A DNA stretch of 64,000 nt from RUG11198 sp964600615 (lineage in GTDB: Bacteria > Bacillota_I > Bacilli_A > RF39 > UBA660): positions 1 through 64,000 of the forward strand of contig CAZRJK010000007.1 of NCBI GenBank assembly GCA_964600615.1, in the 5' to 3' direction. Below the pieces are notes generated by a model. The model did no database searches, had not been told where the DNA came from, and saw nothing but the letters and a program-made list of their open reading frames with translations. Position 1 is the stretch's first letter. Every line of letters starts with the position of its first letter. The translations under genes were made by a program, and so were the position numbers. Positions 27,556 to 36,186 of this stretch are shown in pieces.

Positions 27556-27608
27556 ATTATACCTTCTTTCTTTATAAATTTCATATTATACCTTCTTTCT
27601 TTATAAAT
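27551..27608. repeat. 29-bp tandem duplication at the dnaN start
   Basis: Two perfect head-to-tail copies (27551-27579 and 27580-27608) each contain, on the minus strand, the dnaN ribosome site AGAAGG, the ATG and the first codons. The duplication gives dnaN a second upstream start signal. Confidence 0.95.
27552..27584 (-). CDS. 10-codon leader ORF coupled to dnaN
   Basis: ATG at 27584 with its own AGAAGG site encodes MKFIKKEGII and ends in TGA. That stop overlaps the dnaN ATG (ATGA). It arises directly from the 29-bp tandem duplication. Translation is inferred; coupling by termination-reinitiation is plausible because stop and start share bases. Confidence 0.5.
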   Translation of the reverse strand: MKFIKKEGII

Positions 27609-27636
27609 TTATTATTTATTATTATACAGTGGAATT

Positions 27637-27731
27637 TGTGGAAAAGTTACTTATTTCCTTGTTTTATAAGCAAAAATCTTTCCACAACCATGTTTATAAC
27701 ATTTAAAAATATAAACAACTTATGTGGATAA
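27637..27731. other. oriC part 2: DnaA boxes between dnaA and dnaN
   Basis: Three boxes are visible: TGTGGAAAA (27637-27645), CTTTCCACA (27678-27686), and a perfect TTATCCACA read on the minus strand (27723-27731). The perfect box is formed by the last three codons of dnaA (Leu-Ser-Thr). With the cluster upstream of dnaA this gives the split origin known from Bacillus. Confidence 0.75.
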
Positions 27732-29111
27732 CATTTTTTTCAAATCATTAATTACAACCTGTACCTGTTCATTATTCTTTAAATCCTTATCTATCTTTCT
27801 ATATGAACTCATAATAGTAGAATGATCTCTTCCTCCAAAATGAGTACCTATTTTCGGAAATGATTCATTTGCTAAAGTTCTACACAAATATATAGCAACT
27901 TGTCTAGGATAATTAATATTTTGACTCCTCTTCTTACCTTTTATATCATCCATAGTAATCTTAAAATAATCACAAACAACAGTCTGAATCCTATTAATAT
28001 CGTTTTTGTATACACTTCTATCAGTAATTTGATCCTTTAAAGCTTCAATAGCAGTATCTAAATCAACAACACCCTTATTCATCATAAGAGCATATGCAAA
28101 AACCCTAGTAATAGCTCCCTCTAACTTTCTAACATCAGAAGCAAAATTATTAGCAATATATTCAATAACTTCCATAGGAACATCCTTAGCAGATTCTTGA
28201 TGTGCTATCTTCTTCTCTATTATATTCATTCTAAGTTCAAAATCAGGAGGAGTAATATTAGCAGTAAGTCCCCAATTAAACCTAGTTAAAAGCCTATTTT
28301 CTAACATTTTTAAATCATCAACAGACCTATCAGAAGCAATAATAATTTGCTTATTACCATTATATAACTCATTAAAAGTATGAAAGAATTCTTCTTGCCC
28401 CTTAGTTGCATTACCTAAAAACTGAATATCATCAATCATTAAAACATCAATATTTCTATATTTATTCTTAAATGAATTAATTTTATCAAAACTATCTTTT
28501 TCATTACTCCTAACAGCATTAATAAAATCATTAACAAATTTATCACTAGATATATATAATACCTTTAAATTACTATTCTCGATAATATAATTACCAATAG
28601 AATGCATTAAATGAGTTTTCCCTAATCCGCTCTTTCCATATAAAAATAAAGGATTATAAGCTTTACCTGGTTTTTCAGCAACAGCCATAGAAGCTGTATA
28701 TGCAAATCTATTAGAATTTCCCACAATAAAATTACTAAAAGTATAATTAGGATTTAGATTAGCATCCTCAGCAGATTGATTAATAACACCTACTAAATCA
28801 TTAATCTTAACTTCTTTTGGTTTAGTATCAATTATATCTACTAATAAACTATTTTCTTCCTCCCACTCTTCCTCTAATAAGAATTCAAAATTAAATTTTG
28901 TACCTGTAACTTCATTAAATGTATCTTCAATTATATTTTTATAGTTTTCCACTAAATGTTTCTTATGAAAAGGCATAGGAACAATAACAGTAGCCCTATT
29001 GTCTTTTAAACTAACAAGTTTAGTATCTTTAAACCAAGTCTCATAAGATAAAGAAGAAATATTATTTTTAATCTTGTCTAAAAAGTTAAACCACAAAGAT
29101 TCTATATCCAT
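27720..29111 (-). CDS. dnaA: chromosomal replication initiator DnaA
   Basis: A 463-aa initiator. The domain I helix is MDIESLWFNFLDKIKNNISS with the YETWF motif. The AAA+ domain has FLYGKSGLGKTHLMHSIG, IDDIQFLGN and the sensor-arginine region ENRLLTRFNWGL. The C-terminal DNA-binding domain has the GGRDHSTIM signature. The ATG at 29111 follows AAGGAGGG. Domain II is short. Confidence 0.98.
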   Translation of the reverse strand: MDIESLWFNFLDKIKNNISSLSYETWFKDTKLVSLKDNRATVIVPMPFHKKHLVENYKNIIEDTFNEVTGTKFNFEFLLEEEWEEENSLLVDIIDTKPKEVKINDLVGVINQSAEDANLNPNYTFSNFIVGNSNRFAYTASMAVAEKPGKAYNPLFLYGKSGLGKTHLMHSIGNYIIENSNLKVLYISSDKFVNDFINAVRSNEKDSFDKINSFKNKYRNIDVLMIDDIQFLGNATKGQEEFFHTFNELYNGNKQIIIASDRSVDDLKMLENRLLTRFNWGLTANITPPDFELRMNIIEKKIAHQESAKDVPMEVIEYIANNFASDVRKLEGAITRVFAYALMMNKGVVDLDTAIEALKDQITDRSVYKNDINRIQTVVCDYFKITMDDIKGKKRSQNINYPRQVAIYLCRTLANESFPKIGTHFGGRDHSTIMSSYRKIDKDLKNNEQVQVVINDLKKMLST

Positions 29112-29201
29112 AATATCCCTCCTTAATAATTTATACCAATATTTTAACATAAAAAAAATAAAAGTGTATAAATTTCATTATAAAGTAACTTTTTTTTATA
29201 A

Positions 29202-29431
29202 TGTGGAAAAAAAATTAAATAATAATAACAATAATAATAAAATACACATATTTATCAACAATCAAAAATACTATTCTAAAAAGAAAAAAAGAGAATTTCC
29301 ACATTAATCCACAACAGTAAAATAACAACTATTGTGGAAAAGAAAAAATTAACTTGTGGAAATCTGTGGATTTCTGTATAAAAAAGACTATATCCTTTAA
29401 AATATAGTCTTTACATATATACTTTTCCACA
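29202..29431. other. oriC part 1: DnaA-box cluster upstream of dnaA
   Basis: Seven box-like 9-mers lie at 29202-29210, 29295-29303, 29305-29313, 29333-29341, 29355-29363, 29365-29373 and 29423-29431. Most match TTTTCCACA or ATTTCCACA on one strand or the other, one or two bases off TTATCCACA. An AAT/ATA triplet run (29219-29242) resembles DnaA-trio or unwinding sequence. The 329-nt spacer between dnaA and the HerA gene holds no gene. It fits an origin of replication. Confidence 0.8.
29383..29412 (-). terminator. terminator of the HerA-like gene
   Basis: AAAGACTATAT and ATATAGTCTTT form an 11-bp stem with a T-rich tract on the minus strand. It protects the origin from transcription leaving the HerA-like gene. 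Confidence 0.75.
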
Positions 29432-29440
29432 AATAACTGT

Positions 29441-31195
29441 TTATTTCTTCCAGTCAATCATCCATTTATTATAAATAGATGCATTAGAACTTCTAGGTTC
29501 TGGATTAGGAAGTTGCATTTTAACAATCATTGGAATTTTCATCATTCTACCAAAAGCAACACACGTACCAGATTGCAAAGATTTTTGTTTTTCAATAACA
29601 TCAGCACTAATATTTGGAACCATTTTTCTAATATAATCCAAATCAGTAGGATGGGTAATTTTAAATATTAAGAAATTACTACACTGTGATATAACAGTTT
29701 CTGATAATTCAGTAGGTCTTTGAGTGATTAAATCAAGAACTAACCCAAATTTTCTACCCTCTTTAGCAATTCTTTCAAACATATTATATCCCAAAATATT
29801 TATATCATTATCCCTTTGAACGTATCTATGTGCTTCTTCTAACATTAAATGTATAGGCATTGCTCCTCTATCTGGAAGAGCCTTACTAAATTTAAATATT
29901 AATCTACAATAAACCTTAACAATAGCCTTAGCAAACCTATCATCAATTTCTTCTAAAACAAAATTAATTATTTGTGCTCTTTTAGTTTGTCCAACCATGA
30001 TAAGATCCATAATAAATTCTGAAATATTAACAAATCTAGGATATTCAAATATTTTTTTATAACTACTATTATTTAAAGTATGTAATCTAACTTTTAATGC
30101 CATAGCTTCTGAATAAGATTTTTCATTTAATAGTAAACCTTCAGATATCAAAGTAAAGTTTAATGCAACTTCTAAATCATCTAAAGTAAAATAAATAGGT
30201 ACATAATCTTCATTCCATTTTGTATCATTATCAACAAATTTTTGAATATATTCCGCTATTAAAACTCTCTCAGCGAACTCACCTTTACTATCAATTTCAA
30301 AACACTTTCTAAACTGTCTAGTATATCCAACCCCTGGAACGTCAAAATCCAAATTTAATTCATCAGTATGACAACTTTCCAATATTTGAAAAATTTGATC
30401 CCTTATTCTACCAGGAGTTTGATTAGTATATAAAACAGAAGTAATAGCACTAGCTATTAAATGATTTTGATATTTTTTAGCCTCATCATCTTTCTTAGCA
30501 AAAGCACTAACTAAACTAAGCATTTTCTCAATAACAGCAAGTTGAGAATAATCAGTAACATCTAATAAATTAGCATAATCATCAACAGATAGTAACCACA
30601 AAGGTAATCTAATACAGTTGTTTCCATCACCATTAATAGAATACATCTTATAATTAAAATTAACATTATAACTATTAATACTCTTAAAAGCATTGTCATA
30701 TTCATCAGTATTATTAAAAATAAATATATTACTATTAAAGGGAATTTTATCGCTTATAGTAAATAAATTTTGTACATATCTAGAAACACCATAAGTCTTA
30801 CCGCTACCAGTATTACCAAATATAGCACTATGATTACTCCACATTTCATCAATATTAATTTTAATAGGATAATTATTATATAGAGGAGAAAGTCCCAAAA
30901 CCATACTCTTATCATCATTATCACCAACCAGTTCACTTAATTCTTGTTGATTAATCATTCTTACTCTAGAAGTTAAACTAGGTTTTCTAATAATACCACC
31001 TAAAAACTTACCATCAATAAATTCTCCTAAAAAACTAACTTTTAATTGCCCATTTTCAACCTCTTCAACTTCTCCTAAAATCTTTTTAGTTCCATCCTCA
31101 AATATAACATTCATGTTTAATAAATCATCATTAACATTACCTTCTATCCTAACCATAGCATAGTTCTTACTAATAGAAGTTATTTCTTTAAACAT
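29441..31195 (-). CDS. HerA/DUF87-type hexameric ATPase
   Basis: A 584-aa FtsK/HerA superfamily translocase. A short N-terminal beta barrel (HAS-barrel-like, residues about 1-80) precedes Walker A in HSAIFGNTGSGKTYGVSRY, Walker B PIHLMLEEAHRYVQ, and the sensor region LDLITQRPTELSETVISQCS with a C-terminal clamp. Archaeal HerA works with the nuclease NurA in end resection, and bacterial versions also occur in defence pairs. No nuclease or SIR2 partner is adjacent here. The gene sits alone at the origin and is divergent from rpmH. Function in this organism is unknown. Confidence 0.85.
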   Translation of the reverse strand: MFKEITSISKNYAMVRIEGNVNDDLLNMNVIFEDGTKKILGEVEEVENGQLKVSFLGEFIDGKFLGGIIRKPSLTSRVRMINQQELSELVGDNDDKSMVLGLSPLYNNYPIKINIDEMWSNHSAIFGNTGSGKTYGVSRYVQNLFTISDKIPFNSNIFIFNNTDEYDNAFKSINSYNVNFNYKMYSINGDGNNCIRLPLWLLSVDDYANLLDVTDYSQLAVIEKMLSLVSAFAKKDDEAKKYQNHLIASAITSVLYTNQTPGRIRDQIFQILESCHTDELNLDFDVPGVGYTRQFRKCFEIDSKGEFAERVLIAEYIQKFVDNDTKWNEDYVPIYFTLDDLEVALNFTLISEGLLLNEKSYSEAMALKVRLHTLNNSSYKKIFEYPRFVNISEFIMDLIMVGQTKRAQIINFVLEEIDDRFAKAIVKVYCRLIFKFSKALPDRGAMPIHLMLEEAHRYVQRDNDINILGYNMFERIAKEGRKFGLVLDLITQRPTELSETVISQCSNFLIFKITHPTDLDYIRKMVPNISADVIEKQKSLQSGTCVAFGRMMKIPMIVKMQLPNPEPRSSNASIYNKWMIDWKK

Positions 31196-31281
31196 AGTGA
31201 CTCCTCCTTATTCTTATCATAATTTTATCACAAAATAAAGAATAATGGAACAAAAAATAAAAAAAATAAAAAATATTCTTG

Positions 31282-31310
31282 TTGACATAACTTAAATAAA
31301 CATATATAAT
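31282..31310 (+). promoter_or_regulatory. consensus sigma-A promoter for rpmH
   Basis: TTGACA (31282-31287) and TATAAT (31305-31310) are perfect consensus hexamers separated by 17 nt. They drive the rpmH-rnpA-yidC-jag unit; the rpmH start is 32 nt downstream and follows GGAGGTG. Confidence 0.9.
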
Positions 31311-31341
31311 AAAATAGCATTTAACTTGGAGGTGTTAAATT

Positions 31342-31464
31342 ATGAAGAGAACTTATCAACCAAACAAAGCAAAAAAAGCTAAAAAACACGGTTTTTTTGC
31401 TCGTGTAAAAGGAAATGTATTAAATAAAAGAAGAGCTAAAAAGAGAAAAAAATTATGTGCTTAA
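31342..31464 (+). CDS. rpmH: ribosomal protein L34 (short form)
   Basis: The sequence begins MKRTYQPNKAKKAKKHGFFA and continues RVKGNVLNKRRAKKRKKLCA, a clear L34. It is only 40 aa where 44 is usual; the missing four residues fall in the turn after the FFAR segment. It is preceded by a strong GGAGGTG site and a consensus promoter, and followed by rnpA as in nearly all bacteria. Confidence 0.96.
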   Translation: MKRTYQPNKAKKAKKHGFFARVKGNVLNKRRAKKRKKLCA

Positions 31465-31523
31465 ACTAACCATGTAATTTTTTTTTATTAAAATCTTTCC
31501 TATATTATATATAAGGAGGTATT

Positions 31524-31862
31524 ATGAAAAAGAAAAATATTATAAAAAGTAAAAAAGAATTTACGGAAATAATAAATAATTGCAAATATCTAAAAAACGA
31601 TTACTATGTTATTTATTACAAAAAAAATAATAAGAATACTAGATATGGTATATCAATACCAACCAAAACAGGAAAAGCAAACATAAGAAACAAAATAAAA
31701 AGAAGGATAAAAAATATAATAGATAATAACAAAAATATAATACCAAAACACCATGATTATGTTATAATAAGTAGGAAAAGATTATTAGAATTAAATTATC
31801 AAGATATGGAAACTAATCTTGTTAATCTAATAAAAAAGATAGGAGAAAAAAATGAAGAATAA
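31524..31862 (+). CDS. rnpA: ribonuclease P protein component
   Basis: A 112-aa basic protein that assists RNase P RNA in 5' tRNA maturation. It carries the signature RNKIKRRIKNIID region (normally RN-x-x-KR-x-(I/L)RE) and RYGISIPTKTGKA. It overlaps yidC by 11 nt. Confidence 0.93.
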   Translation: MKKKNIIKSKKEFTEIINNCKYLKNDYYVIYYKKNNKNTRYGISIPTKTGKANIRNKIKRRIKNIIDNNKNIIPKHHDYVIISRKRLLELNYQDMETNLVNLIKKIGEKNEE

Positions 31863-32772
31863 AACACTTAAAGTATTTATAGTAATATCATGTATATTTC
31901 TATTAACAGGATGTACCAAAACCCTAAAAGATTCAGATAAAAAAGCAGTTATTAATGAAACAACAGGTCAAACAATAACTGAGAATATTATTTGTAAGCC
32001 AACAAATAAGAAAGTAATAAAAATATATGAAGACAATAAAGTAAATTTAAAAAAATTACCTGAATGTAAAAACTTTAATCCCCTTAAAAATTATGAAGGA
32101 TTATGGACAAGCATCTTTGTTAAACCATTAGCATGGTTAATAATAAAAATAGGAGCAGCACTAAAGAGCTATGGTTTATCACTTATAATAACATGTTTAT
32201 TAATAAGGCTAGTATTAATGCCAATAACTCAAAAAACAGCAATGCAATCTGAATTACTAAAGAAAGCTCAACCAGAACTAGATAAATTAGAAAAGAAATA
32301 TAGAAATAAAACAAGTCAAGAAGATCAAACTAAAAAAGCTCAAGAAATGATGATGATATATAAAAAATATAATGTAAATCCAATGTCTGGATGCCTACTT
32401 GCTTTCATTCAATTACCATTATTATTTGCTTTCATTGAAGCAATAAATAGGACACCAGCATTATTTGAAAATAATTTCTTAGCTTTTCAAATGGGAACAA
32501 CACCAAAAGTAGGAATACTAGTAAATCATAATTATTGGTACATACTATTAATAGTATTAATAATAGGAACTACATACTTTTCTTTTAGAAAAACAATGAA
32601 AGATCAATCAGGACCAACAGCAGGTTCAATGAAATATACTCTATATTTTATGATGGGGATGATTGTGATAGCTTCATTCTCATTACCAGCAGCTATCGGA
32701 ATATATTGGATAACATCTAGTGCATTTACAATATTCCAAAACAAACTAGTAGAAAGAAAGAAGGAAAACTAA
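31852..32772 (+). CDS. yidC: membrane protein insertase YidC/SpoIIIJ
   Basis: A 306-aa lipoprotein-type insertase. The signal peptide ends in the lipobox LLTGC. Five membrane segments follow, with the conserved hydrophilic-groove Arg in the IRLVLMPITQKTAMQS helix. PMSGCLLAFIQLPLLFAF matches the family's NP(M/L)-x-GC motif. In Bacillus the SpoIIIJ paralogue is needed for sigma-G activation. Only one copy is in this window. Confidence 0.96.
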   Translation: MKNKTLKVFIVISCIFLLTGCTKTLKDSDKKAVINETTGQTITENIICKPTNKKVIKIYEDNKVNLKKLPECKNFNPLKNYEGLWTSIFVKPLAWLIIKIGAALKSYGLSLIITCLLIRLVLMPITQKTAMQSELLKKAQPELDKLEKKYRNKTSQEDQTKKAQEMMMIYKKYNVNPMSGCLLAFIQLPLLFAFIEAINRTPALFENNFLAFQMGTTPKVGILVNHNYWYILLIVLIIGTTYFSFRKTMKDQSGPTAGSMKYTLYFMMGMIVIASFSLPAAIGIYWITSSAFTIFQNKLVERKKEN

Positions 32773-33395
32773 TGAAAGAAAACATATTTACAGGAAAAAC
32801 CAAAGAAGAAGCCCTTGAAAAAGCTTTAACAGAATTAAAAACAAACGAAGATAGCATAATAGTAAAAGTACTCTCAGAAAAACAAGGATTATTAAAAAAA
32901 GAAGTAAAAATAGAAGTAATAAATATAAATGATGTAATTAATTATCTAAAAGATAGTGTAAAAGAAATAACAAGCCTAATGAATATTGAAAGCAACTTAG
33001 AAGTAAAAAGAAGAGAAAAAAATATTATTATAAAAATATATTCAGATAAAAATTCTATTCTTATAGGAAAAAATGGTAAAAACTTAGAAGCATTACAAAA
33101 TATAATAAGACAAATAGTACCACAAGAAGTAAATAATAATTACAAAATAGTATTAGATATCGAAAACTATAAAGATAGAAAAATAACAAACTTAGAAAGA
33201 ATGGCTAAACAAGTAGCAAGAGAAGTAAAAATGACTAAGGTAGAAGCTAAATTAGAACCAATGAATTCTTATGAAAGAAGAGCTATTCATAACATTCTAA
33301 CAAATAATAAATTTGTTTACACTGAATCTGTTGGAGAAGAACCAAATAGATGTGTAGTAATTAAACCAAAAGAAGAAAAAAAAGAAGAAGAGTAA
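32772..33395 (+). CDS. jag: KhpB/Jag RNA-binding protein
   Basis: A 207-aa protein with a Jag-N domain (MKENIFTGKTKEEALEKALT), a KH domain (SILIGKNGKNLEALQNIIRQ), and an R3H domain (LEPMNSYERRAIHNILTN). It binds RNA with KhpA and influences cell size and division. Its ATG overlaps the yidC stop by one base, the usual yidC-jag pairing. Confidence 0.95.
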   Translation: MKENIFTGKTKEEALEKALTELKTNEDSIIVKVLSEKQGLLKKEVKIEVININDVINYLKDSVKEITSLMNIESNLEVKRREKNIIIKIYSDKNSILIGKNGKNLEALQNIIRQIVPQEVNNNYKIVLDIENYKDRKITNLERMAKQVAREVKMTKVEAKLEPMNSYERRAIHNILTNNKFVYTESVGEEPNRCVVIKPKEEKKEEE

Positions 33396-33416
33396 CTTAA
33401 CAAGTTGCTTTTTTTA
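33394..33416 (+). terminator. terminator after jag
   Basis: AACTT and AAGTT give a short stem followed by GCTTTTTTT. The stem is weak but well placed. Confidence 0.55.
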
Positions 33417-33452
33417 TTTATTATATATATAATAAAATAAAGGAGAATTAAT

Positions 33453-34004
33453 ATGGAAGAGAAAAAAAATAATGGGATTTTGATTGGAATAATAATAGGT
33501 ATTATAATAATGCTATTATTAATAGGAGGATTTGTATTATTTACAACTAGTGCTTTTTCGATTTATAATAATCAAAGGAAAAAAATAGAAAATAAAACAG
33601 AAGAAATAATTGATAAATCAGAAGAAATAATTGACAAAGTTAAAGAAAAAGCAGAAGAACAAACTAATCAAATAGAAATAACTGGTAAATATGAACAAAA
33701 ATCTGAAACAGAAACTCCATATTACAGTTCAGTAGTTGAAGTATCAAATTTAACGGATTCTTCAATAGATTTTAAAATAGAAGCATCTCATGGATTAGAT
33801 ATAGATCACGTTAATATTGGATCAGTAAAAGGAACAGCAACCAAAAGTATTGGAAATAATTATATGTTTGAAGAAAATAATTCAAAAATATCATTTACTT
33901 TTATTGAAAATAAATTAATAATAGCTGAAATCTATGAAGATAATATTAATCCATATGGAGGCCATGGAGTTTATTTTTCTGGACAATATAATAAAGTATC
34001 TTAA
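33453..34004 (+). CDS. membrane-anchored protein of unknown function, 183 aa
   Basis: It starts MEEKKNNG and has one membrane helix (about 9-35), an acidic/basic coiled coil with repeated EEIIDK units (about 45-75), and an extracytoplasmic beta-rich domain (about 77-183) ending GGHGVYFSGQYNKVS. AAAGGAG lies before the ATG. It is a single gene with its own terminator, between jag and mnmE. The family is not recognised. Confidence 0.7.
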   Translation: MEEKKNNGILIGIIIGIIIMLLLIGGFVLFTTSAFSIYNNQRKKIENKTEEIIDKSEEIIDKVKEKAEEQTNQIEITGKYEQKSETETPYYSSVVEVSNLTDSSIDFKIEASHGLDIDHVNIGSVKGTATKSIGNNYMFEENNSKISFTFIENKLIIAEIYEDNINPYGGHGVYFSGQYNKVS

Positions 34005-34030
34005 GAAATACATTAGTATTTCTTTTTCTT
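34003..34030 (+). terminator. terminator of the 33453 gene
   Basis: AAGAAATAC and GTATTTCTT form a 9-bp stem with an ATTA loop and a T-rich tail, overlapping the stop. Confidence 0.8.
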
Positions 34031-34072
34031 TATAAATGTGTTAAAATATTTGCAGAAAAAGGAGGTAATAAT

Positions 34073-35425
34073 ATGGATGATACTATAGCAGCAATATCTA
34101 CTGCCCAAGGTGTAGGAGCTATATCTATAATAAGAGTAAGTGGTAACGATAGTATTAATATTGTAAATAAAATATTTAAAGGTAAAGATTTAACTAAAGT
34201 AGATACTCATACCATTCATTATGGATATATTATAGATAATAATGAAATAATAGATGAAGTACTAGTATCAGTAATGAAAAGTCCTAAAACTTTTACTAAA
34301 GAAGATATAGTAGAAATAAATAGTCATGGAGGAATAGCACCTACTAACAAAGTATTAGAATTATTATTATTAAATGGAGCTAGATTAGCAGAACCAGGAG
34401 AATTTACCAAAAGAGCTTTTCTAAATGGAAGAATAGACTTAATAGAAGCAGATGGAATAATGAATATAATATCTTCTAAATCAGATAAAGCAAGACAACT
34501 ATCTATAAATCAATTAAGAGGAAAAGTATCTAATTTAATAAAAGATTTAAGAAAAGATTTAATAGAAATAATATCTAACATAGAAGTAAATATAGACTAT
34601 CCTGAATATGACGACATAGAAGTAGTAACTAATGAAAAATTATTACCTAGATTATTAAAAATAAAAGATAAATTAACTAAAGCCATCAAAAAATCAGAAG
34701 ATAGTAAAGTAATAAATCAAGGAATTAAAGTAGGAATAATAGGTAGACCTAATGTAGGAAAAAGTAGCCTACTAAATAATTTATTAGAAGAAGATAAAGC
34801 TATAGTTACTGATATAGAAGGAACTACTAGAGACATAGTAGAAGGAACTATTAATTTAAATGGAATATTATTAAATATAACAGACACAGCAGGAATAAGA
34901 AAAACCAATAATATAGTAGAAAAAATAGGTGTAGAAAAAAGTAAGGAAATAATAAATAATTCAGATTTAATAATTATGATATTAAATAATAATGAAGAAT
35001 TAACTAAAGAAGATAATTATTTATTAAATATTATAAAAAATAAAAAACATATAATAATATCTAATAAAATAGATTTAGATAATAAATTAGATTATTCTAA
35101 ATTACCTAAAAATATAATAAAAGTAAGTATTCTAAATAATGAAGGTATAGAAAAATTAAAACAAAGAATAATCGAATTATTTAATCTAGGAGAATTACAA
35201 ACAGAAGATTTAACATATCTAAGTGATGCCAGAAGCATATCGTTATTAAAAAAATCATTAAACAAAATAGAAGAAAGTATTAATTCGATTAATAATGAAG
35301 AACCAATAGATATAGTAGAATTAAATATTAAAAATGCTTGGGAATATTTAGGAGAAATAATTGGAGAAACATATACAGATGAATTACTAGATGATTTATT
35401 CTCTAGATTTTGTTTAGGAAAATAG
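34073..35425 (+). CDS. mnmE: tRNA modification GTPase MnmE
   Basis: A 450-aa protein acting with MnmG to install the cmnm5 group on wobble uridines. The N-terminal folate-binding domain begins DTIAAISTAQGVGAISIIR. The G domain has VGIIGRPNVGKSSLLN, DIEGTTRD, DTAG and SNKID. The C-terminal CxGK motif is FCLGK. Preceded by AAAGGAGG. Confidence 0.97.
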   Translation: MDDTIAAISTAQGVGAISIIRVSGNDSINIVNKIFKGKDLTKVDTHTIHYGYIIDNNEIIDEVLVSVMKSPKTFTKEDIVEINSHGGIAPTNKVLELLLLNGARLAEPGEFTKRAFLNGRIDLIEADGIMNIISSKSDKARQLSINQLRGKVSNLIKDLRKDLIEIISNIEVNIDYPEYDDIEVVTNEKLLPRLLKIKDKLTKAIKKSEDSKVINQGIKVGIIGRPNVGKSSLLNNLLEEDKAIVTDIEGTTRDIVEGTINLNGILLNITDTAGIRKTNNIVEKIGVEKSKEIINNSDLIIMILNNNEELTKEDNYLLNIIKNKKHIIISNKIDLDNKLDYSKLPKNIIKVSILNNEGIEKLKQRIIELFNLGELQTEDLTYLSDARSISLLKKSLNKIEESINSINNEEPIDIVELNIKNAWEYLGEIIGETYTDELLDDLFSRFCLGK

Positions 35426-35447
35426 TTTTTTTAAAAACTATTTTCTT
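35421..35447 (+). terminator. mnmE terminator
   Basis: AATAGTTTTT and AAAAACTATT pair across the mnmE stop, followed by TTCTTATT. Confidence 0.75.
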
Positions 35448-35497
35448 ATTGTATATTATTATGATATAATAAAGATAATAATAGAAAGGAGAAAAAA

Positions 35498-36097
35498 ATG
35501 AAAGAATTTAAAACTATCAATTCAACAATAATAATAACATTAATAGTTGTTATATTACTACTAAGTGCCCTATTTATACTAACCTTAACAGGTGAAATAA
35601 AACTTGTGCCAAAAGAAACTGAAGTACAAGAAACATCAAAAGAAGAGAACAAACAATATACATATGATGAAATAGCAGGATTATATACTAAAGAAGAAAT
35701 TATAACCGTTGATAATGAACAAATTAAAGAAAGAACAGATTTATTATTAAATAGTGATGGAACATATTTTTATTCTTATGCTGTAAGAGTATCTCTAAGA
35801 CATATGGGAAATTATATAATTAATAATAACAATCAAATAATTCTAAACAAATTATTTGAAATTAATGATGGAATAGAAATAATTCCTAGTTTTGAAACAA
35901 TAAACCTAATAATCAATCAAAATAACATATCATACACAAACAATAAAACTGTTGAAGGTAATACTAAAACAATTAATTTAACCAAAAACAGCGATTTAGA
36001 AAAAGAGAGTTTCATTAAAGCATATGGCGTTGATAAAGAAACTTTATTAAAAAATTCATATTATATAAACAATAAAAGCATATTATATAAACAATAG
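35498..36097 (+). CDS. membrane-anchored protein of unknown function, 199 aa
   Basis: An N-terminal membrane helix (about 9-31) is followed by a linker rich in Glu/Lys and a beta-rich extracytoplasmic domain (about 53-199) containing IAGLYTKEE and SDGTYFYSYAV. Its layout (single anchor then a beta domain measuring roughly 150 aa) resembles the 33453 protein, but I see no clear sequence similarity. It is placed between mnmE and mnmG with its own terminator. Family not recognised. Confidence 0.7.
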   Translation: MKEFKTINSTIIITLIVVILLLSALFILTLTGEIKLVPKETEVQETSKEENKQYTYDEIAGLYTKEEIITVDNEQIKERTDLLLNSDGTYFYSYAVRVSLRHMGNYIINNNNQIILNKLFEINDGIEIIPSFETINLIINQNNISYTNNKTVEGNTKTINLTKNSDLEKESFIKAYGVDKETLLKNSYYINNKSILYKQ

Positions 36098-36100
36098 AAA

Positions 36101-36139
36101 AAGAAATATAAGAAGTTAACTATCTTGTATTTCTTTTTT
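36101..36139 (+). terminator. terminator of the 35498 gene
   Basis: AAGAAATATAAGA and TCTTGTATTTCTT form a long stem followed by eight T. Confidence 0.85.
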
Positions 36140-36186
36140 TTTATTAATATGCTAAAATAGTAACGATTGGAAAAGAAGTGATAACT

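Noticed and set aside
29219..29242. AAT/ATA triplet run as a CRISPR-like or microsatellite locus
   Set aside because: No spacers; it lies between DnaA boxes and fits the AT-rich unwinding segment of the origin.
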